NCBI GenBank assembly: GCA_009663005.1
Contig: CM018900.1
Span: 10,287,645 to 10,300,144 of the forward strand
Direction: 5' to 3'
From: Actinidia chinensis
Taxonomy: Eukaryota > Streptophyta > Magnoliopsida > Ericales > Actinidiaceae
DNA: 12,500 nt
The position numbers and the translations under genes are program-made. Shown here piece after piece: positions 7,602 through 12,500 of this stretch. The notes beneath the pieces were generated by a model. That model saw only the letters and a program-made list of their open reading frames with translations, searched no databases and was not told where the DNA came from. Numbering within the stretch: the first letter of the stretch is position 1; every line of letters starts with the position of its first letter.

Positions 7602-7657
7602 ACCACATACATGATGATATGGTATGACTTGAACGATTTGACCACATACATGATGAT
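7602..7657. repeat. 17-bp direct repeat, 39-bp spacing
   Basis: ACCACATACATGATGAT occurs at 7602-7618 and again, identical, at 7641-7657. The second copy overlaps a TTGACC W-box core (7638-7643). The 20-odd bases between the copies carry no recognisable feature. Confidence 0.8.
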
Positions 7658-7824
7658 GGGGATTTGCTTCAATAGTCTTTCTATATTTGTTGTTGTCAAT
7701 CCAAAGGGGAAGAAAGCCCTTGTGGTTTAACTGACTTTATTATTATTCACACACAAATGACCAGGAAGATTACAAGAAGTCAAGGTCAAATTTTGAACAG
7801 ACCAAAAAAAGTATGCAGTCTTAC

Positions 7825-7846
7825 AAAAAAAAAAAAAAAAAAAAAA
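7825..7846 (+). repeat. Poly(A) tract of 22 bases
   Basis: An uninterrupted A22 run lies in the intergenic space between the U2B'' 3' end and the WRKY promoter. No target duplication or retroposed body next to it was recognised, so it is listed as simple sequence. Confidence 0.8.
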
Positions 7847-8010
7847 CGAAAACAAAAACATATGCAAGGTTCTATGAAGTGTTGTAAAAACAAACAAACA
7901 AAAAATATGGAAGTTTCTATTCAGAACCAATTTTGCAGAACAATGCAAAAGATGTTTTCAAATTCTAAAAAATCACTCCCAAGAAAATGAATACAACGTA
8001 AAAGCAATTT

Positions 8011-8016
8011 TTTATT
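8011..8016 (-). terminator. Candidate poly(A) signal of U2B''
   Basis: The minus strand reads AATAAA about 370 nt downstream of the U2B'' stop codon. It would give a 3' UTR of roughly 390-400 nt that includes the small ORF at 8201-8058. Plant poly(A) signals are loose, so an earlier site is possible. Confidence 0.35.
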
Positions 8017-8057
8017 TTCAAAAACAATTTTCTGAAAAACTAATTCTAAAAAGTAAA

Positions 8058-8201
8058 CTAAACAGAATGTCGGTGTCTTGGTGCCTTTTCACACAATGCA
8101 CTAGATAACAATTCTGCATAGAATGCAAAAACTGATGCAAATGCAGCTAGCCAAAAACAAGTCCCTCCGTCGCCCCCAGAACCTCGTCTAGTAGGCTTCA
8201 T
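8058..8201 (-). CDS. Small ORF with one hydrophobic segment, 47 residues
   Basis: The ATG at 8201 opens a frame to the TAG at 8058. The frame stays open upstream to a TAA at 8282, with 26 further codons. The peptide begins with a basic, Gly-rich stretch (MKPTRRGSGGDGG), continues into a hydrophobic run (FWLAAFASVFAFYAELL, residues 16-32) that could span a membrane, and ends in a basic His-rich tail. Local base composition is more exon-like than the neighbours. It lies about 185 bp downstream of the U2B'' stop on the same strand, so it may simply be part of that gene's 3' UTR. I do not recognise a family. Alternatives are a terminal exon of an alternative transcript or chance. Confidence 0.25.
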   Translation of the reverse strand: MKPTRRGSGGDGGTCFWLAAFASVFAFYAELLSSALCEKAPRHRHSV

Positions 8202-8385
8202 CGCAATGTGAAATTTGGATAAATCAAGGATAATATCAGTAGTTACAGAAAAAGAAATAAGTACAGCTTCCGCAATTAGTTATTTTCAAGGTCTATATTA
8301 TCACATCATACAAGACTTTTCCATATTGTAAAATACCTCAAAATCGCCTAGCCAGAAATTGAAACGTTAAGGGTAAGTAGATTGG

Positions 8386-11300
8386 TTACTTCTTGGCATA
8401 AGTGATAGCCATAGGATTCTGAGGACTGATTTTGAAGCCCTGAAGGGCTTGCATGGCAACCGACGACTGCACGTCGTCTTCAAATTCTACAAAGGCAATG
8501 CCTGGCTTTGCTTCAACCATTCGGACTTCCCTGAAACCAGGATATTGTTGGAAAAGCATTTCCAGCATCATACTTGTTGCCTCGTCGGGCAAATTCTGTA
8601 TGAAAAGTATGTTGTTTGGGGTTGCAGTTGCTTCTTGTGCACCCGGCTTTCCAAATGAAGCCTGCATGCCAATCACAGCAGCTTATGTTGGTTAAAAAGC
8701 ATGTAGGGCCACACTTAAACTCTTTAAGAAATATATACATATGCAGGGAACAAAACCACAAACCACAGACATGGCAAGAAGGATATACGCAAAGCGTGGA
8801 AAAATGGGAACTGAATTACCCATGAGCATATGGTTGTCAAATGAACCATTGGATCATGTACAAAGCAATTTTTAGGTTATATTCTCCTTATCATGAACTA
8901 TGTCGAAACACTAGATCTCTTTAAAGTTTTGTGTACACATATTCTATAAAAAGGGAACAAGGGCAAAAAAATAACAAATTTTATTCGAAATATGGAAAGA
9001 CGAAAATTTTGGATTTTCTCTCTCAAAAACATAAAAAGGCATTGTAGTTCTAAGGGAGCTAAAAACATCTGAAACGCTTGTTTTGGAAATAAAAAGAAAG
9101 TAAGGGAAAAGAGGGAGATTCTTATGGTTATCGGCAGAGGAGTGATAGGCATCACTGCTAATGGAAAGCCTAGGAGGGGAGGAACTAAATTGATAGGGGA
9201 TGTTGCATTTAGTAACTTTAAATGGTACTTGACACAACAGAAAGAAATGATTTTTGTAACAGACTTTACTGGGAATTTGGAACACAAGGCTTAGCATGAT
9301 TTGGATTGGTAATCAACATTGAAAGGCCAACTCGTCACATGACTCGTCTCCAAATCGCAAACTGTGGCTTATTCTTAAGCGATTCGCCTAGATTCGGTGA
9401 AACTCATTACAACATGAGATTTAGCATAGAGATTCAAGTCAAGGCTTGGAATAAATCATTTCATATCGCAATTGTGAATCATAAGATTTTGTTGGTAAAG
9501 CCATGAAATAAACAGGTCAATAAGCCAAACATGCCAACTAATTTAACAGCATCATACCAGCCTTATCAAATCCTGAACCTTGTTTTTGTCAAGTTTTGGA
9601 GCCCAACCTGCCACTGCTCAACCAAGCAATGGCCACTATTCTCCTTTTTTTATTTTTTTTATAAAGCTTCTTTTATTCCACCATCTCCAACTCAATGTGT
9701 ATGCGCCTGAGGGTGCCTGGAGGCCGGCCCAAGAGTAATTTTTCCTCTTTTATTCTTTTTGGGCAGGTTCATGTAGCCGACCCCAATTGATTGGTTGGGA
9801 ACAAAGGCTTGGTTTGGTTTGATATTCTTTTTGGGCAGGGGTGGGGAGGGGTGGAGGCAAATCAATAACATGATATAGAAATGCAGCGAACTTACAGTTG
9901 TGCCTCCATTGATGTCATCTCTGGTACCATTAGCAGTCGCAGAGTGCTGTTCTTCAGCACGTCTCTTTCTATCAACTGGAAATGCAGATATAGATCAAAA
10001 AATGAAAACAATAAAAATAATAGTAACTTCACAAATCAAACAACGAAAAACCCATTCACCAAACTGGAAACCTTCGCTCAAGTCACTTCAATAAAGATTT
10101 GATGCTTTGGGGAAAATTAATAAATGATTCAGTAACTGAAAGATTGTTTGGACTATCATTGTCGTAAGTACGACGAGTTAAGAGTATAATTTTGGCCCAA
10201 GAAAAGGATGATTACAGTGCCTTATCTATCCAGTACTTTTCTTAGTGATCATCTTAAAAGTTCTTTTTCTTCAGTCTTAAAAGTTGTAAGCCCTAAATAT
10301 TGCATCACATGCAACCATTCATAATGCTAGTTTGACTTCACTTTGTCAGTTTTGTATCATAATTCCATTGTAAATCTCATTTTGATCCATGAAAATCAAT
10401 TCTATTTGGATGTAAAATCTATTAAAAAGTGTAATTCATAAACATAACATTTAGACACAATTGAGCACATGTAAACAACAGTTAACGACCTTAAGGTAAG
10501 TATTTACAAGCAGAAACTCTTCTATGCATGGCGGCAAACTTAAAAAAATAAAATATGAGTAGCGACATTGTCTAGAATCCAAACCTTGGGGTTTTCTTTG
10601 CAATTTCCCAAAAAAATTGAATAAAAATGTAACATATACTATGGATTATTTGATTTTGTTGCATAGTTTCCATTGAAGAATCCATTGCTCCTAATATAGA
10701 TTTTATTACAAAAATTAATTGAAATTCAGTTAGTATAGTGTCAATTTAATTGTTATAGTTTCATTGAAAAAACTCATTTTATGATTAATTTGGGAACCGA
10801 AAAGATACTTAGGATAAAGATGAGTTTTAATTTTTTTATATTGGTTTAAAAATGGTAGTGAGTGGAGGTCCCACATCACTCTGGACAAAACGTCGCCCTG
10901 CAACAATATATACTAGCATAGACCCATGCTATGCACTGATAATTTTATAGGGATAAAAAATTAAAGAAAAAACTAACCAATATTTTGTCATTGTTTCAAT
11001 TTGGTTGCATAGTTCTTATTTGAACAACTCATTTAACCTTTTATAGATTTATCCTTATATAGATTTAAATGTAATTAGTATAGTATTGATTTGATTGGTA
11101 TATTTCCATTAGAACAACCTATTTTAATATTAATTTGGCAAACATGAAGGTACTTTACAATTGTAAAATAGAATTAGTTTATTTTACAGTGTTTCTTCAC
11201 CCTACAATAATACAATATACAGCAAAAAAACACCAGAAGGAGAAAGGCGGGAAAAAGAAGTCACATAATACTTGTACCTCGGCAATCCAAAACAAAACCT

Positions 11301-11558
11301 TCAGATTTCAGGTATACAAATTAACAAAAGAAGCTAAAGTTCGAAATTATGTATATATATATATACACACACGCACGCGCGCGCGCATTCAAAAATTATT
11401 TTTTGTTATGCAGTTTCAAACTAAGAGACGGTAGGATGGAAACTGCAGAATGATTTCTACTCACCTTTTTCCTCTTGCTTCTTTTTCTTGTCTTTTGGTA
11501 CATAAGTACCATCTGCTTTAGACACATAGTCTGATTTTGTTTTTGCATATTGTATCCT
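8386..11558 (-). CDS. U2B'': U2 small nuclear ribonucleoprotein B'' (3' part; RRM1 exons off window)
   Basis: U2B'' binds stem-loop IV of U2 snRNA together with U2A' in the nuclear spliceosome. Three coding exons are visible: 11558-11465 (31 codons + 1 nt), 9975-9896 (2 nt + 26 codons) and 8661-8386 (91 residues and stop), 149 residues in all. Introns of 1489 nt (11464-9976) and 1234 nt (9895-8662) are GT-AG with phases 1 and 0. The first exon gives the end of RRM1 and the start of the linker ([10 protein letters not shown], then KKKKQEEK). The second gives a charged linker ([11 protein letters not shown]). The last gives RRM2 with RNP2 ILFIQNL and RNP1 KPGIAFVEF, ending ITYAKK. FIQNLP, EDDVQ and the short linker favour U2B'' over its paralogue U1A. 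Family proteins have about 230 residues, so roughly 80 (most of RRM1) are missing. The acceptor at 11559 implies an intron running past position 12500. Confidence 0.93.
8898..9300. other. U2B'' intron stretch, open in two frames, unassigned
   Basis: Within the 1234-nt intron, about 390 bp on the minus strand are open in two overlapping frames. Neither translation resembles a known family and both are rich in Phe, Leu and Ser, as expected from a T-rich strand. I regard it as non-coding intron or an old repeat fragment. Confidence 0.4.
9751..9839 (+). mobile_element. 5'-truncated SINE-like insert with perfect 17-bp TSD
   Basis: A 55-bp insert (9768-9822) is bracketed by identical 17-bp direct repeats TATTCTTTTTGGGCAGG (9751-9767 and 9823-9839). 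The insert begins TTCATGTAGCCGACCCCAAT and ends AAGGCTTGGTTTGGTTTGA. It resembles the 3' end of plant Au-type SINEs as I recall it, with a T/G-rich tail. A long perfect duplication plus 5' truncation is the hallmark of target-primed reverse transcription. It lies in a U2B'' intron 56 nt past that intron's splice donor, in antisense orientation to the gene. Confidence 0.7.
10580..10609. repeat. Fragment resembling the right end of the 1640-2138 element
   Basis: CAAACCTTGGGGTTTTCTTT, then GCAATTTCCC, parallels CAAACCTTGGGGTTTATTTT, then GTAATTCCCCC, at 2108-2138. It looks like a second, decayed terminus of the same element family inside the U2B'' intron. No matching opposite end was located. 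Confidence 0.5.
10655..11158. repeat. Diverged direct repeats of about 158 bp
   Basis: Copies at about 10655-10812 and 11001-11158 share order and blocks: TTGCATAGTT, ATATAGATTT, GTTAGTATAGT or ATTAGTATAGT, and ATTAATTTGG near the end. The offset is 346 bp. Within each copy a shorter internal duplication is also visible (ATAGTTTCCATTGAA and ATAGTTTCATTGAA in the first). They are probably remains of a transposon family nested in the U2B'' intron. Confidence 0.6.
10911..10937 (-). other. Possible Helitron-like 3' terminus
   Basis: Read on the minus strand, the sequence is GTGCATAGCATGGGTCTATG, then CTAG before T. This is a small hairpin (GCATAG/CTATGC around CATGGGT) abutting CTAG, which resembles plant Helitron 3' ends. 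No 5' TC terminus was identified, so the call is weak. Confidence 0.3.
11348..11388. repeat. Compound TA/CA/CG microsatellite, 41 bp strictly alternating
   Basis: Every base from 11348 to 11388 alternates purine and pyrimidine, grading from (TA)n through (CA)n to (CG)n at 11376-11386. This is the sequence type most prone to Z-DNA. It lies in a U2B'' intron about 77 nt downstream of a splice donor. Confidence 0.85.
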
Positions 11559-12017
11559 CTGCATTGATTTGAACACTCACATGGTCATGCAATGCACATT
11601 GTATTGGTAGAAGATATTTCAAAGGAGCACATACAACATAAGTTTGCAGAAGAAACAACTTTTTTTAGAATGATCATGGAGATGAAACTAACACATAAAA
11701 TAACAGTCCAGAAACCTCATTTACCTTAGCCTAACTAGACCTCCCAAACCCTATACCTTCCATTTCATTCTTCCAGATATACAATTCTGAATTCCCATAA
11801 GTCCACGAACTATTAGCCACATCAAGCAAATAATAATCAACCTGAAAATGTCTGATAGTGTTGGGCTGAATAATTTTGGTAATAGAGCTTTTAGAGGTGT
11901 CTACTGCTGCCTACATGAATTATAGTATTAGAGCTCATGGGACCTGACATGTACGATGCTGACACATCACCATGAAAATATCTGCTTCTTAGGGGTCAAC
12001 GGGTACTTGCCCAACGT

Positions 12018-12416
12018 TAGGCTTATCAATGCATCGGATCAAATCCGGTTCTGATCCGAATAAATCTGAATCCATTAATAAAAATCTGATATAATCCGAA
12101 TCTGGCCATATTTATCAGATCCAGATCTGGATATTCAAATCCAGCCCACTTTTGAACCCAATCCGAGAACCCAATCCGAGAAACATTTATAATTTTTTCT
12201 CCCGTTTCAAAAATTTCATACTTCGTTGGGTAGTTTTTTCAAAAAAGAAAAACAAATGGATCAGGAAGGATTTCTGGATCAAATATCCATTTGAGTTTGA
12301 TTCGGATTTGGAGTAAAACAAGCGGAATTACCATTTCTGGACTCGGATGTGTTTGCAATAGGATCATATTCGGATTTTTACGGATTTGATCCGAATTCGA
12401 TCCATTGACAGGCCTA
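12018..12416. mobile_element. hAT-like MITE (399 bp) in U2B'' intron
   Basis: The terminal inverted repeats match at 15 of 18 positions: TAGGCTTATCAATGCATC (12018-12035) against TAGGCCTGTCAATGGATC (reverse complement of 12399-12416), and both continue into GGATCAAATCCG after a small gap. The flanking octamers CCCAACGT (12010-12017) and TCCTACGT (12417-12424) agree at 6 of 8, consistent with an aged 8-bp hAT target duplication. The interior is full of short ATCCGAAT/GATCCG motifs in both orientations, and the 13-bp unit AACCCAATCCGAG is repeated in tandem near 12158-12183. It has no coding capacity. Confidence 0.75.
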
Positions 12417-12500
12417 TCCTACGTCAAGGAGAAATGAGCAGTCTGCAAGCAAATTTGTTCTCTAGAAGTTCAAAAAGAAAAATTGTAACATGTCATATGC

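Noticed and set aside
8898..9297. Two overlapping 117-129-codon minus-strand frames in a U2B'' intron
   Set aside because: No recognisable domain, composition follows T-richness, and the stretch lies between two well-defined U2B'' exons.
11135..11434. 99-codon plus-strand open frame
   Set aside because: It reads through a decayed repeat and the TA/CA/CG microsatellite; no protein features.
11991..12017. TAGGGGTCAACGGGT resembling another hAT terminus
   Set aside because: No matching inverted end or target duplication was found; it lies just outside the supported element at 12018.
11562..12500. Search for the U2B'' RRM1 exons within the window
   Set aside because: No minus-strand segment gives the expected QNFPFYDKPM or RNP motifs; the region is intron with a MITE, so these exons lie beyond 12500.
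1..12500. CRISPR arrays, bacterial operons, prophage or viral genes
   Set aside because: No regularly spaced repeats, ribosome binding sites or phage-type genes were seen; all evidence points to plant nuclear DNA.

Overview
The window reads as nuclear DNA of a flowering plant, most likely a eudicot. It is AT-rich, with intron-split genes whose GT-AG introns hold many short foldback transposons. The coding parts are a group I WRKY transcription factor of the WRKY25/26/33 clade, the 3' part of a U2 snRNP B'' gene, and a nuclear-type tRNA-His. I cannot place the species more precisely.

Layout. Positions 1-1584 are AT-rich intergenic DNA with no gene; they contain a G-run cluster and small hairpins. 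A roughly 500-bp foldback element (1640-2138) ends about 70 bp before the tRNA-His(GTG) gene (2212-2283, +). Two further foldback elements (about 2525-2855 and 2873-3254) fill the gap to the WRKY 3' flank. The WRKY gene is on the minus strand, 6820 down to 3588, with five coding exons and a 421-residue product. Introns 1, 2 and 3 each carry a long-inverted-repeat foldback element, whereas intron 4 is a compact 191 nt. Upstream of the WRKY start codon are a CT repeat, a TATA box and a cluster of TTGAC W-box cores, then a promoter foldback MITE (7120-7316) and a 66-bp tandem duplication.

From about 8000 to beyond the right edge lies the U2B'' gene, also on the minus strand. Its last three coding exons (11558-11465, 9975-9896, 8661-8386) encode the end of RRM1, the basic linker and all of RRM2. 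The RRM1 exons lie off the window. Its introns carry a 5'-truncated SINE-like insert with a perfect 17-bp target-site duplication, diverged direct repeats with a possible Helitron-like terminus, a 41-bp alternating purine-pyrimidine tract, and a hAT-like MITE at 12018-12416.

The genes do not form a pathway: one is a stress-type transcription factor, one a splicing factor and one a tRNA. I found no clear novel multi-gene system. The notable signals are the density and arrangement of short transposons, especially in three successive WRKY introns, the W-box cluster in front of a WRKY gene, and an unexplained 47-codon ORF with a hydrophobic segment just downstream of the U2B'' stop codon.
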